From Solirubrum puertoriconensis (GTDB taxonomy: Bacteria; Bacteroidota; Bacteroidia; Cytophagales; Hymenobacteraceae): 64,000 nucleotides of DNA. The translations under genes and the position numbers were made by a program. This document shows, one piece after another, positions 1-8,309 of this stretch (position 1 is its first letter; each line of letters opens with the position of its first letter). The stretch is taken from positions 11-64,010 of the forward strand of contig NZ_LNAL01000002.1 in NCBI RefSeq assembly GCF_001483135.1. Reading direction: 5' to 3'. The notes under the pieces are model-generated. The model was not told the DNA's origin. It did not search any database and saw only the letters and a list, made by a program, of their open reading frames with translations.

Positions 1-2129
1 GCGTGGGCGAGGTTATGGCCATCGGCAAAACCTTCGAGGAAGCCGTGCAAAAGGGCCTGCGCATGCTCGACACCGGCCGGCGCGGCTTCGTGGCCAACAA
101 GCCCGAGCCCATCGACCTGGCGGACCTCGACCGGCTGCTGAGCGAGCCGAACGAGGAGCGCATCTTCGCCATCAACGAGGCCTTCCAGGCCGGCTACGAC
201 GTGGAGCGCGTGTACGAGCTGACGCGCATCGACCGGTGGTTTTTGCAGCGCCTCTACGGCATCTACCAGCTGAGCCTGCAGCTCGGTGAGAAGCGCCACG
301 AGGGCGGCCTCGACGCCCTCGACACCGACCTGCTGCGCCAGGCCAAAAAGTCGGGCTTCTCGGACCAGCAATTGGCCGTGCAATTGCTCGGCCCGGCCGA
401 GGTGAAGGCCAACGAAATGCTGGTGCGCGCCCGCCGCAAGGCCCTGGGCGTGCTGCCCGTCGTGAAGCAAATCGACACGCTGGCGGCCGAATTCCCGGCC
501 CAGACCAACTACCTCTACCTGACCTACCACGGCACCGAAAACGACCTGGCGCCGGAAACCGACAAGTCGGTGGTGGTGCTGGGCTCGGGCGTGTACCGTA
601 TCGGCTCGTCGGTGGAGTTTGACTGGTGCGGCGTGAATGCGGCCCAGACGGTGAACGAGGAGGGCTACAAGTCCATCATCATCAACTACAACCCCGAAAC
701 CGTAAGCACCGACTACGACGTGTCAGACCGCCTGTACTTCGAGGAACTGAGCTACGAGCGGGTGATGGACATCCTGGACTTTGAGGCGCCGCAGGGCGTG
801 ATTCTGAGCACCGGCGGGCAGATTCCGAACAACATTGCCACCCGCCTGGAGCAGGCCGGCGCGCCCATCCTGGGCACCGCCGCCGCCCGCATCGACGAGG
901 CCGAAAACCGCCACAAGTTCAGCAGCATCATGGACGAGCTGGGCATTGCTCAGCCGCGCTGGAGCGAGTTGACCACGATGGAGGCCATCTACGGCTTCGT
1001 GAAGGAAGTCGGCTTCCCGGTGCTGATCCGGCCGAGCTACGTGCTGTCGGGTGCGGCCATGAACGTGGTATCGAACCGGCAGGAGCTTGAGGAGTACCTG
1101 AAGCTGGCCGCCGAGGTCAGCGCCGAGTACCCGGTGGTGGTGTCGCAGTTCATCCAGGATGCCAAGGAAATCGAGCTGGACGCGGTGGCCGACAAGGGCG
1201 AAATCGTGTCGTACGCCATTTCGGAGCACGTGGAGTTTGCCGGCGTGCACTCGGGTGATGCCACCATGTACTACCCGCCGCAGCGCGTGTACGTGGGCAC
1301 GGTGCGCAAGCTCAAGGTCATTGCCGAGAAGATTGCCCGGCGGTTCCAGATCAGCGGGCCGTTCAACATCCAGTTCCTAGAGAAAAACCGCGAAATCCGC
1401 GTCATCGAGTGCAACCTGCGCGCCTCCCGCAGCTTCCCGTTCGTGAGCAAGGTATCGGGCAACAACCTGATTAAGAAGGCCACGAAAGTGCTGCTGGGCC
1501 TGCCCGTGGAGCGCGACGCGAGCGAGTTGGTGTACGACCTGCCCTTCGTGGGCGTGAAGGCCTCGCAGTTCTCCTTTACCCGCCTGCAGGGCGCCGACCC
1601 GGTGCTGCGCGTGGACATGACGAGCACCGGCGAAGTGGGCTGCCTGGGTGACACGGCCGAGGAAGCGCTGCTGAAGTCCCTGCTGTCGGTGGGCTACCGC
1701 ATTCCGGAGAAAACGGTGCTGATGTCCAGCGGCCCGCTGACGTCCAAAGTGGCCCTGCTGGAATCGGCCCAGGTGCTGGTGCAGCGCGGGTACACCATCT
1801 ACGCCACGCACGGCACGCACAGCTTCTTCGCCGAAAACGGCGTGCCCAGCTCCCTGGTCTACTGGCCCGACGAGCTGCAGGAGCCCAACGCCCTGACCTA
1901 CCTGCGCGAGCGGAAAATCGACCTGGTCATTAACATCCCGAAGAACACGACCAAGGGCGAGCTGGACAACGACTACAAAATCCGCCGCACGGCCGTCGAC
2001 TTCAACATCCCGCTCATCACCAACGCCCGCCTGGCCAAAGCCTTCATCCACGCCTTCACTACGCTGAAGCTGCAGGATTTGAGCATCAAGAGCTGGAAGG
2101 AGTTCAAGGCGCAGGCAGTAGAGGCGTAG
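1..2129 (+). CDS. carB: Carbamoyl-phosphate synthase large subunit, C-terminal two thirds (partial at left edge)
   Basis: Makes carbamoyl phosphate from bicarbonate, ATP and glutamine-derived ammonia for arginine and pyrimidine synthesis. The visible 708 residues begin at the GEVMAIGKTFEEAVQKGL motif, which in the roughly 1,070-residue family lies near residue 365, so about one third of the protein is upstream of the window. The frame is open to base 1, so the GTG at base 3 is not taken as the start. The oligomerisation region, the second ATP-grasp domain (VVLGSGVYRIGSSVEFDWC onwards; LIRPSYVLSGAAMNVV) and the C-terminal MGS-like allosteric domain (last ~130 residues) are present without frameshift. 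Leu-Gly pairs are mostly CTG-GGC and the gene has no CCTAGG, unlike most of the window. argF' follows after a repeat-flanked insert, as expected for a Bacteroidota arginine cluster. Confidence 0.96.
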   Translation, partial: VGEVMAIGKTFEEAVQKGLRMLDTGRRGFVANKPEPIDLADLDRLLSEPNEERIFAINEAFQAGYDVERVYELTRIDRWFLQRLYGIYQLSLQLGEKRHEGGLDALDTDLLRQAKKSGFSDQQLAVQLLGPAEVKANEMLVRARRKALGVLPVVKQIDTLAAEFPAQTNYLYLTYHGTENDLAPETDKSVVVLGSGVYRIGSSVEFDWCGVNAAQTVNEEGYKSIIINYNPETVSTDYDVSDRLYFEELSYERVMDILDFEAPQGVILSTGGQIPNNIATRLEQAGAPILGTAAARIDEAENRHKFSSIMDELGIAQPRWSELTTMEAIYGFVKEVGFPVLIRPSYVLSGAAMNVVSNRQELEEYLKLAAEVSAEYPVVVSQFIQDAKEIELDAVADKGEIVSYAISEHVEFAGVHSGDATMYYPPQRVYVGTVRKLKVIAEKIARRFQISGPFNIQFLEKNREIRVIECNLRASRSFPFVSKVSGNNLIKKATKVLLGLPVERDASELVYDLPFVGVKASQFSFTRLQGADPVLRVDMTSTGEVGCLGDTAEEALLKSLLSVGYRIPEKTVLMSSGPLTSKVALLESAQVLVQRGYTIYATHGTHSFFAENGVPSSLVYWPDELQEPNALTYLRERKIDLVINIPKNTTKGELDNDYKIRRTAVDFNIPLITNARLAKAFIHAFTTLKLQDLSIKSWKEFKAQAVEA

Positions 2130-2167
2130 TTGGCCGCTGACATTCGAAAAGAAAGCACGTCAGCCGG

Positions 2168-2222
2168 AAAAGGCCGTCTGTCGTCATGCTGAGCTTGTCG
2201 AAGCATCTCTACTGCTTCGTTG
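2168..2222. repeat. Left outer arm of GIY-YIG cassette inverted repeat
   Basis: Contains the core TGCTGAGCTTGTCGAAGC, flanked by AAAAGGCCGT on the left and GCTTCGTTG on the right. The same core with both flanks occurs in inverted orientation at 2999-3046, so the two copies behave as ends of one element. The left arm has a few extra bases between AAAAGGCCGT and the core. Confidence 0.8.
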
Positions 2223-2253
2223 TATGGCGTCAGCGCTGACCGACTGAAACCAG

Positions 2254-2354
2254 AACGTCATGCTGAGCGAAGCCGAAGCATCTTTACTGATAGTAACTCC
2301 TCTCGTGAGGACGACCCCAGTAGAGATGCTTCGACAAGCTCAGCATGACGTTCT
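2254..2354. repeat. Internal inverted repeat (large hairpin) of the same palindrome family
   Basis: Two further copies of the core face each other: AGAACGTCATGCTGAGC at 2254-2270 is matched exactly by its reverse complement ending at 2354, and the GAAGCATCT/AGATGCTTC segments pair as well. The hairpin lies about 30 nt before the GIY-YIG start codon. It could be a structure for replication or processing of the repeat, or an attenuator for the nuclease gene. Confidence 0.8.
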
Positions 2355-2386
2355 AAAGTTTCGGCGGTTCTGCGTAACGTAGCCGC

Positions 2387-2677
2387 ATGTACGTCTACAT
2401 CCTGACCAACCCGACCCAAACCGTACTCTATATCGGCGTCACCAACGACCTGGCCCGCCGCCTTTATGAGCACAGCCAGGGCCGCGGCGACGCAAATAAG
2501 TTCACCGGCCGCTACCAAGCGGACTTACTGGTGTATTTCGAGCAGTGCCCGGATGCCAAGCAGGCCATTGCGCGGGAAAAGCAGTTGAAAGGCTGGACGC
2601 GGCAAAAGAAGGACGCGCTGATTGCCGCGTTCAATCCAACGTGGCAGGCTATTGATTTGGAAACGTGGGACGGTTAA
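2387..2677 (+). CDS. GIY-YIG family endonuclease (single domain)
   Basis: A 96-residue protein made almost only of a GIY-YIG nuclease domain of the COG2827 type. It shows YVYILTNPTQTVLYIGVTND at the N-terminus, then ARRLYEH with the usual Arg and His, and the metal-binding Glu in AIAREKQLKGW with the family ending LI..FNP.W. GIY-YIG domains cut DNA through a metal-dependent tyrosine/arginine centre. This one has no extra DNA-binding domain, so targeting, if any, must come from the short domain itself. It lies between inverted copies of a palindromic repeat, within what should be the carB-argF' junction, which suggests (inference) that it moves or maintains the repeat. The cellular substrate is unknown. 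Confidence 0.85.
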   Translation: MYVYILTNPTQTVLYIGVTNDLARRLYEHSQGRGDANKFTGRYQADLLVYFEQCPDAKQAIAREKQLKGWTRQKKDALIAAFNPTWQAIDLETWDG

Positions 2678-2696
2678 GCAACCAACAATCGTTGTT

Positions 2697-2975
2697 ATGT
2701 CTGAGGTAAGAGTTTACAGATCACGCAAGGCTTTCGACAGTCAAAAGCCCTCTTTGGCATTTGACACAAAAGGAATACACACTTTTCAAATAACGGAGTA
2801 TACAAATTCTCGAAGCGTCAACAGCTATTGTTTTAAGCTTACAGTTGACGACAAAGAGTATGCATTCTGTTATGGTAAAATCCACAACAGGGATGAATGC
2901 TTAAGCCGATTAATTCTTGGAATTAAATCCATTCAGGAGCACAACATTCCTCTCGTAAACGTCATGCTATACTAG
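2697..2975 (+). CDS. Hypothetical AT-rich cargo protein
   Basis: A 92-residue protein starting at ATG 2697 (MSEVRVYRSRKAF). A longer reading from 2622 would overlap the nuclease gene and is less likely. I do not recognise a family. It reads as a small globular alpha/beta protein (ITEYTNSRSVNSYCFKLTVDD, then LSRLILGIKSIQEH), with no signal peptide or membrane segment. Base composition is clearly AT-richer than the neighbours and codon use includes many A/T-ending codons, consistent with transfer. It lies between the nuclease and the right repeat arm, so it may be passenger DNA of the cassette. Confidence 0.55.
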   Translation: MSEVRVYRSRKAFDSQKPSLAFDTKGIHTFQITEYTNSRSVNSYCFKLTVDDKEYAFCYGKIHNRDECLSRLILGIKSIQEHNIPLVNVMLY

Positions 2976-2998
2976 ATAATCGGCCTTTGTGATTAGAC

Positions 2999-3046
2999 CA
3001 ACGAAGCGGTAGAGATGCTTCGACAAGCTCAGCATGACGGCCTTTT
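2999..3046. repeat. Right outer arm of GIY-YIG cassette inverted repeat
   Basis: Inverted copy of the arm at 2168-2222, with CAACGAAGC on its left, the core GCTTCGACAAGCTCAGCA, and ACGGCCTTTT on its right. It ends about 35 nt before the argF' start codon. Confidence 0.8.
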
Positions 3047-3081
3047 CTGTCTGCCGTTCTGAAATACCGTAGAACCACCTC

Positions 3082-4026
3082 ATGAAAAAATTCACCTCGT
3101 TCGCCGACGTACCGGACTACCGCGCCCTGCTGCAACAGGCGCTGGAGATTAAGCAGAACCCCTTCGGCTACCAGCAGCTAGGCAAGAACAAGACCGTCGG
3201 GCTGATTTTCTTCAACCCCAGCCTGCGCACCCGGCTCAGCTCCATCAAGGCGGCCTACAACCTAGGGGCGCAAGCCTGGGTGCTCAACGCCGGCGCCGAC
3301 TCTTGGACCCTGGAAATGGCCGACGGCGCGGTGATGAACGGCAGCACGCAGGAGCACATCAAGGAAGCCATTGCCGTGATGAGCCAGTACTGCGACGTGT
3401 TGGGCGTGCGCACCTTCCCCGGCCTCAAGGACCGCGACGAGGACTACAACGAGGTGGTCTTCAATAAGATTCTGCAGTACGCCACCGTGCCCGTCATCAG
3501 CCTGGAAAGCGCCACCCTGCACCCGCTGCAAAGCTTCGCCGACCTCATCACCGTGGCCGAAACCAAGCAGACCGAGCGCGTGAAAGTGGTCTTGACCTGG
3601 GCCCCGCATGTGCGCGCCCTGCCCCAATGCGTGCCCAACTCCTTTGCCGACTGGTTCTCGGAGGTAGACTGGGTAGACTTCGTCATCACCCACCCCGAAG
3701 GCTACGAGCTGGCCGAGCAGTTTACCAAGGGCGCCCGCATCGAGTACGACCAAGCCAAGGCCCTGGAAGGCGCCGACTACGTGTACGCCAAGAACTGGAG
3801 CAGCTACCGCAACTACGGGCAGGCCATCACCCAGGACCCGAGCTGGATGGTGGACGCCCGCCACATGGCCCTGACCAACAACGCGAAATTCATCCACTGC
3901 CTGCCCGTGCGCCGCAACGTGGAAGTTTCGGACGCCGTGCTCGACTCGCCCAACTCCTTGGTGGTGCAGGAGGCTGGCAACCGCGTATTCTCGATGCAAA
4001 CGGTGCTGCACGAAATGCTGAAGTAG
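3082..4026 (+). CDS. argF': N-acyl-L-ornithine carbamoyltransferase (acetyl or succinyl type)
   Basis: Transfers carbamoyl phosphate to an N-acylated ornithine in the Bacteroidota/Xanthomonas branch of arginine synthesis. The 314 residues match the family length. The carbamoyl-phosphate loop is FFNPSLRTRLSS (43-54); HPLQSFADL, TWAPHVRALPQ, THPEGYEL, AKNWSSY and HCLPVRRN follow in family order. The specificity residue in the GxxxEH segment is Gln90 (GSTQEH). The Bacteroides fragilis succinyl enzyme has Pro90 and the Xanthomonas acetyl enzyme has Glu92 there, so the acyl group used cannot be read from this protein. It lies downstream of carB, separated by the repeat cassette, and ends in a strong terminator. 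Confidence 0.93.
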   Translation: MKKFTSFADVPDYRALLQQALEIKQNPFGYQQLGKNKTVGLIFFNPSLRTRLSSIKAAYNLGAQAWVLNAGADSWTLEMADGAVMNGSTQEHIKEAIAVMSQYCDVLGVRTFPGLKDRDEDYNEVVFNKILQYATVPVISLESATLHPLQSFADLITVAETKQTERVKVVLTWAPHVRALPQCVPNSFADWFSEVDWVDFVITHPEGYELAEQFTKGARIEYDQAKALEGADYVYAKNWSSYRNYGQAITQDPSWMVDARHMALTNNAKFIHCLPVRRNVEVSDAVLDSPNSLVVQEAGNRVFSMQTVLHEMLK

Positions 4027-4047
4027 CCGCTTCTATCCTACTGCTGA

Positions 4048-4085
4048 AAACAAGAAAGCCGGACCTAGGTCCGGCTTTCTTGTTT
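4048..4085 (+). terminator. Rho-independent terminator of argF'
   Basis: Perfect 18-bp stem (AAACAAGAAAGCCGGACC and its complement) with a two-base loop, ending in a T-rich stretch. The A-rich left side could make it work in both directions, serving the convergent lipoprotein gene too. The centre of the palindrome is CCTAGG. Confidence 0.85.
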
Positions 4086-4122
4086 GGTACATGGCAGCGC
4101 GCTGCGCCTAGGTGCTAGTGTC

Positions 4123-4653
4123 CTAAAGCGGGTCGGCGGTTACCTTAAATTTGGAATCGGCGCGCATGGTGATGTCCTGCGTTACGGCCGCCCGGATGCG
4201 TGCTTCGGTAGTGAGGGTGTAGCTCGAAGCCTTGATGTACTTATCGAGCTTGGCGCCGCTGGGCTGCAGATCGATGGTGCGCACGCCACGCGGAATTGAG
4301 CTAAGAGAGGCCAGGGGCACGCGGTCGTTCTGGTCGGTGCTGATGTAGATGGTGATGCTTTCGAGGAAGTCGAAGTTGGCGGTGTTGGGGTCGGTGATGG
4401 TGAGCGTGAGTTTGGTAAGGCTTACGTCCTTTACCAGGTCGGCGCGGGTGTCTTCGTTGCGGAAACGGTCTTCTGACTTGGTGGTAACCGAAACCGGCGC
4501 CACCGGAATAACCGAGCCGAAGGGCAGGTTGCTACCGGCAACCCGGATGTTCTGCGAGTCTTCGATGGTGAAGGTGAGGATCTTATCGAGTTTTTTGCAG
4601 GCAGCCGCCCCGATGAGCAGCGCAGCAGCGAAGAGCAGGAGGAAATTTCTCAT
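4123..4653 (-). CDS. Hypothetical outer-envelope lipoprotein
   Basis: A 176-residue protein with a lipoprotein signal: MRNFLLLFAAALLIGAAAC, Cys19 being the predicted lipid-modified residue. The mature part is rich in Thr, Ser and beta-strand patterns (VSLTKLTLTITDPNTANFDF, ESITIYIS), suggesting a beta-sandwich fold. No enzyme motif is visible. Similar small lipoproteins are common in Cytophagales, but I cannot assign a function. It is convergent with argF'. Upstream it is separated by about 140 bp from the glycosyltransferase stop and could be transcribed alone. Confidence 0.75.
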   Translation of the reverse strand: MRNFLLLFAAALLIGAAACKKLDKILTFTIEDSQNIRVAGSNLPFGSVIPVAPVSVTTKSEDRFRNEDTRADLVKDVSLTKLTLTITDPNTANFDFLESITIYISTDQNDRVPLASLSSIPRGVRTIDLQPSGAKLDKYIKASSYTLTTEARIRAAVTQDITMRADSKFKVTADPL

Positions 4654-4793
4654 GGCAGGTGAAGAAGAATGGGCGAAAATACGGTGCCCCGTTTCCGCTG
4701 GTTTGGCAGAAACGGGGCACCGAGCAATTTTCGTTCCGGAGTACTACAAGGCAATAATTAAATGCCATGTCGCGCCGGCAGCAAAACCATTTG

Positions 4794-6110
4794 CTAGCCG
4801 GCCCATTCGCGCACAATAAAGCGCTGCAACAACCACAAAAGCAGCGCACTGTTGCCCGCTATGCTAAGCACCAACGCTGCTTGGCGCACGCGGGGGTGGG
4901 TACTCGCCGTAGCCAGCACCACCATGGCGGCCAAGCCAAGCAATAAATAAGCAGTCAGCGTCCGGACGTGACCGTAGGTCCGGAAAAGCCCCAACCAGCA
5001 TACTTCGGCGGCCAGCCACACCCAAAGCAAACGCTTGCAATCCAAACGTACCTGGCCGAGCACCCACCCAAGCAGCACCACAAAGAATGGCGAGGCAAAT
5101 GCATAGCGGCTGAGGCTAGCCATAATGCCTCCTTTGGTAGCCACGGTAATGGTAGCCACGCCCGCTATATAAAGCATCGAGAATATCACCCCAAAAGGCA
5201 GTGAGGCCGCTTTGCTGGGTTGCAACAACAAGTAAGCAAGGTATAAAGCGCAGGCAACGGCCACCAGCAGCGCCAGCGACTCGTAGCGGGTCATCGTATC
5301 GCCACCCCAGCTAGACAAGGGCCACGCGGGCACCTGCAGGTGGTTGTTCCATCCTTCGCGCTGAGCCCGCACGAATGCCAGCCAGATACCGGTGTCGCGG
5401 TAGTGCACCCATAAGCTAATTAGCATGCCTGCAACCGAAGCCAGCACTCCACCTAGGGCTTGCCGCCATACCAACCGAGCGCCCTGATGACGCAACAGCC
5501 AAGCAGTGAGCAGCAAGGCCGGGACAAACATGAATGCTACCGAGCGCGTGCAGCTACACAGTAGCAGGCCTGCCCACGCCAATGGCATTTGCTGTTGGCG
5601 CCACCCGATTAGCGTTGCCGCGCCACCTACAAAAAACAGGGCCTCGCTGTAAGCCACGCCCATGAAAAACATCGACGGTATTGATAGCGCGAGCAGCTGT
5701 TGCCCCACCGGGAGGCGCCACGCTCGGGCCAAGGCCGCAAACGCCAGCACAAAGAGCCCTAGGTTGAGCACGCATATGCCAACCGTACCCAGCCCCGTAG
5801 CACGCCAAAGCAGCGGAAATGCCGGGAAGAAAGCCGTTCGGATGAGGTCGTAGCCCTGGTTGCAGATGAACAGGTAATGCTCGGCATCCCATTCTTGCAG
5901 TCCGCGCGCGGTAATGGGCTGTGCCCCTAGGTAGGGCAGCAGCACAGCCGCCAGCAGCACCATGCTGGCAGTATACAAGGCGGGCACCAGCAAGTAGCGC
6001 CAAAAGATGCCCGGCTTGCTGGCTTCGTCGGTGGCTTGTGCCGGGCCGATAATAGTACCGGACGCTGCGGTGGCAGCGTCCGGTACATTTGATTGTGACA
6101 TACTATGCAC
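4794..6110 (-). CDS. PIG-V-like membrane glycosyltransferase (GT-C fold)
   Basis: A 438-residue protein with about 10-12 hydrophobic segments. After the first segment comes WDAEHYLFICNQGYD, and then AFFPAFPLLWRATG. These match the WDxxWYxxIAxxGY and AFFPxYPLL signatures of PIG-V-like mannosyltransferases, in which the first Asp is catalytic. Such enzymes move a sugar from a polyprenyl-phosphate donor to a lipid or protein acceptor on the outer face of the inner membrane; donor and acceptor here are unknown. A second in-frame Met (MSQSN) lies three codons downstream of the chosen start. The stop of hmgA lies only 6 nt upstream, so it is probably co-transcribed behind hmgA, with no clear functional link. 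Confidence 0.8.
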   Translation of the reverse strand: MHSMSQSNVPDAATAASGTIIGPAQATDEASKPGIFWRYLLVPALYTASMVLLAAVLLPYLGAQPITARGLQEWDAEHYLFICNQGYDLIRTAFFPAFPLLWRATGLGTVGICVLNLGLFVLAFAALARAWRLPVGQQLLALSIPSMFFMGVAYSEALFFVGGAATLIGWRQQQMPLAWAGLLLCSCTRSVAFMFVPALLLTAWLLRHQGARLVWRQALGGVLASVAGMLISLWVHYRDTGIWLAFVRAQREGWNNHLQVPAWPLSSWGGDTMTRYESLALLVAVACALYLAYLLLQPSKAASLPFGVIFSMLYIAGVATITVATKGGIMASLSRYAFASPFFVVLLGWVLGQVRLDCKRLLWVWLAAEVCWLGLFRTYGHVRTLTAYLLLGLAAMVVLATASTHPRVRQAALVLSIAGNSALLLWLLQRFIVREWAG

Positions 6111-6116
6111 TCTGGG

Positions 6117-7322
6117 TTAATCCATCATGTCGGCCGGTTTGGGGCCGGCGTGTGGGTAATCGGGGTTCCAGCTCATGGGGTAGCCGGTGTCTTCGTACTG
6201 AAGGGCCGTTTCGGTGAGGTAGAGCGGGCGGAAGGTGTCGACCATTACAGCCAGCTCGTGGGTTTCCTTTTTGCCGATGCTGGCCTCCACGGTGCCCGGG
6301 TGAGGGCCGTGTGGCAGCCCCGAGGGGTGCAAGGTAAACGAAGCCAGATCGACGCCGCGGCGCGACATGAAGTTGCCGGCCACGTAGTACAGCACCTCGT
6401 CGGAGTCGACGTTGCTGTGGTTGTAGGGCGCCGGAATGGCCTCGGGGTGGTAGTCGAACAGGCGCGGCACAAAGGAGCAGATCACGAAGTTGTGAGCCTC
6501 GAACTGCTGGTGCACGGGTGGCGGCTGGTGAATGCGGCCCGTAATCGGCTCGAAATCGTGGATGCTCATGGCGTACGGAAAAAAGTACCCGTCCCAGCCA
6601 ACCACATCAAAAGGCGTGTGGGCATAAACTAGCTCGTGCAGGGCGCCTTCGCGCTTTACCAGCACGCGGTACTCGCCGCGGTCGTCGTCTTCGGTTACCA
6701 GCTCGTGCGGCGGCCGGATATCCCGCTCGCAGTAAGGCGAGTGCTCGAGCAGCTGCCCGAAGTGGTTGCGGTAGCGGCGGCAGGTTTCGACGGGGCTGAA
6801 CGACTCGATGACGAGCAGCCGCACGGGCCCTTCTTCGAAGTGAAACTGGTGAATGATGGTGCGCGGAATCACCACGTAGTCGCCAGGCTCGAACGCGACT
6901 TTACCCAGCTGGCTCCACAGCTCGCCGCGGCCCTCGTGCACGAAGATGACCTCGTCGGCCAAGGCGTTTTTGTAGTAGTAGTCCATGCGCGTCTGCGAGG
7001 GGTTGCAGATGCTCAGGGCCACATCGGCGTTGGCCAGCAGGGTTTGGCGGGCGCCTAGGTAGTCGGTGCCGGTGCTGGTTTGGGGCAGCGTACGCAAGTG
7101 CGTGGGCTGCAGCGGGCGGTCCTTCAGCAGCTTGGGGCTGAAAGGCTGCGGCTCGCCCACGCGCTTAATCTGAGTGGGCGGGTTTTTATGGTACAGCAGC
7201 GACGACAAGCCCGAGAAGCCCAGCGTGCCCACCAGCTGCTCGGAGTAGAGCGAGCCATCGGGCTGACGGAACTGGGTGTGGCGCTTGCGCGGAATCTGAC
7301 CTAGGCGGGTGTAATACGGCAT
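6117..7322 (-). CDS. hmgA: Homogentisate 1,2-dioxygenase
   Basis: Opens the ring of homogentisate to maleylacetoacetate in tyrosine degradation, using non-haem Fe(II). I chose the start MPYYTRLGQIPRKRHTQF (401 residues), because the 36 codons upstream show no family similarity. The cupin core is clear: ADEVIFVHEGRGELWSQLG, GDYVVIPRTIIHQF, then the iron region HSNVDSDEVLYYVAGNF and LHPSGLPHGPHPG. His302, Glu309 and His338 are the best ligand candidates. The family-typical ending, which describes lack of a C-terminal extension, fits the shorter bacterial form. The gene is not next to other tyrosine-degradation genes here; the PIG-V-like gene follows 6 nt downstream. Confidence 0.92.
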   Translation of the reverse strand: MPYYTRLGQIPRKRHTQFRQPDGSLYSEQLVGTLGFSGLSSLLYHKNPPTQIKRVGEPQPFSPKLLKDRPLQPTHLRTLPQTSTGTDYLGARQTLLANADVALSICNPSQTRMDYYYKNALADEVIFVHEGRGELWSQLGKVAFEPGDYVVIPRTIIHQFHFEEGPVRLLVIESFSPVETCRRYRNHFGQLLEHSPYCERDIRPPHELVTEDDDRGEYRVLVKREGALHELVYAHTPFDVVGWDGYFFPYAMSIHDFEPITGRIHQPPPVHQQFEAHNFVICSFVPRLFDYHPEAIPAPYNHSNVDSDEVLYYVAGNFMSRRGVDLASFTLHPSGLPHGPHPGTVEASIGKKETHELAVMVDTFRPLYLTETALQYEDTGYPMSWNPDYPHAGPKPADMMD

Positions 7323-7531
7323 AAGCAGATGAGAAACTGGGTGGGAATACGAGCAGATTGGGTAGCCGTGAAGGTACGAAAAAGGCCCGCCGACCGATGA
7401 ATACGCTCCGGCTTTGGCTGCCGCTGCCATTCACGGGCATTCACATGATTGTGCTATGGCGCCCGCCCTGCCTGCGTGCTTAATTGCCTGAGTATTGCCG
7501 CTATTCTTTCGCTCACATACCGCTTTCAGCC

Positions 7532-8284
7532 ATGACGCTACGCCTACGCTTGCCTTACGTTGTTGCGTTTCTGCTCTGCACGCTGGTGTTTACGGAACTG
7601 CACGAGCTGGCGCACCTCACGGTGGCCGGCCTGGTGTGCGGCTGCTACGGCCCGCGCGACTTCAACGTATGGGAAACCTGCGTCCAGTGCAGCAACCCCG
7701 AGCTAGGCTTTTTGGCCAGCGCTGCGGGGCCGCTGTTCTCGTACGCCATGATGTGGCTCGGCATGTGGGGCCTACGCTCGGCTAACCCGGTGCGGCGCGG
7801 CCTGGGCTTAACGCTGCTGTTTGCCAACCTGCCGTTTGCGCGCCTGCTCACGGTGGCCATGGGCGGCGGCGACGAGCTAACGCTGGTGCGCGCACTGGCA
7901 GGCAGCAGCGAAGCTTACGCCTTGTACCGCGGCATTGCCACCGCCGTGGTGTTCGCCCTAGGTGGCATTCCACTGATAGTGGCCCTGCGGCGCATCGGTA
8001 ACCGCCGCGCATGGCTGTGGGTAGCAGGCCTTTGCGTGGCACCGCTGCTGTTCGAGTTCGGCTACCTGTTTCAGCTGATGAACGGCTTGCTCGAGCGCGG
8101 CACCTTGGCCGATGTGTGGTTTATGGGTACGCCGGGCCTAATTTGGGTGCACAGCCTCTTGGCCCTGATGTTGTTGCTGCTAATGCTGCCCTACTTGCCC
8201 AGTATTGATGCCAACGTAACCATCTCCAAAGGCACTCAGCTGATTACCGAGTCCGAAGCTGCGCCCGTAGCGGTGCGGGCCTAA
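7532..8284 (+). CDS. HELAH-motif integral membrane protein (M50-like)
   Basis: A 250-residue protein starting at MTLRLRLPYVVAF, with about six membrane segments. The first helix carries HELAH (24-28) in the context LVFTELHELAHLTVAGL, as in membrane zinc peptidases of the M50/site-2 type. Right after it come CxC (Cys36, Cys38) and CxxC (Cys50, Cys53) in VCGCYGPRDFNVWETCVQC. A later Asn/Pro segment (FANLPFARLL) is in the place where M50 enzymes have their third ligand, but no NPDG is visible. It may therefore be an active protease or a relic fold. It is divergent from hmgA and convergent with the S41 protease gene. Confidence 0.65.
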   Translation: MTLRLRLPYVVAFLLCTLVFTELHELAHLTVAGLVCGCYGPRDFNVWETCVQCSNPELGFLASAAGPLFSYAMMWLGMWGLRSANPVRRGLGLTLLFANLPFARLLTVAMGGGDELTLVRALAGSSEAYALYRGIATAVVFALGGIPLIVALRRIGNRRAWLWVAGLCVAPLLFEFGYLFQLMNGLLERGTLADVWFMGTPGLIWVHSLLALMLLLLMLPYLPSIDANVTISKGTQLITESEAAPVAVRA

Positions 8285-8309
8285 ACAGCCTGTATTCAAC
8301 AAGCAATAT

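Larger units (their letters stand above)
2168..3046. mobile_element. Candidate GIY-YIG/palindrome cassette inserted between carB and argF'
   Basis: About 880 bp bounded by inverted arms that share both flanks, with an internal hairpin of the same repeat, a GIY-YIG nuclease and an AT-rich small gene. No transposase of a known family is present. That the whole unit moved together is an inference; a chance build-up of separate repeat copies is the alternative. Confidence 0.5.

Noticed and set aside
2622-2696. Longer start for the AT-rich cassette gene
   Set aside because: It would overlap the end of the GIY-YIG gene; composition changes only after 2690 and ATG 2697 fits better.
2168-3046. CRISPR-like interpretation of the repeated palindrome
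   Set aside because: Copies are inverted, unevenly spaced and lack regular spacers and cas genes.
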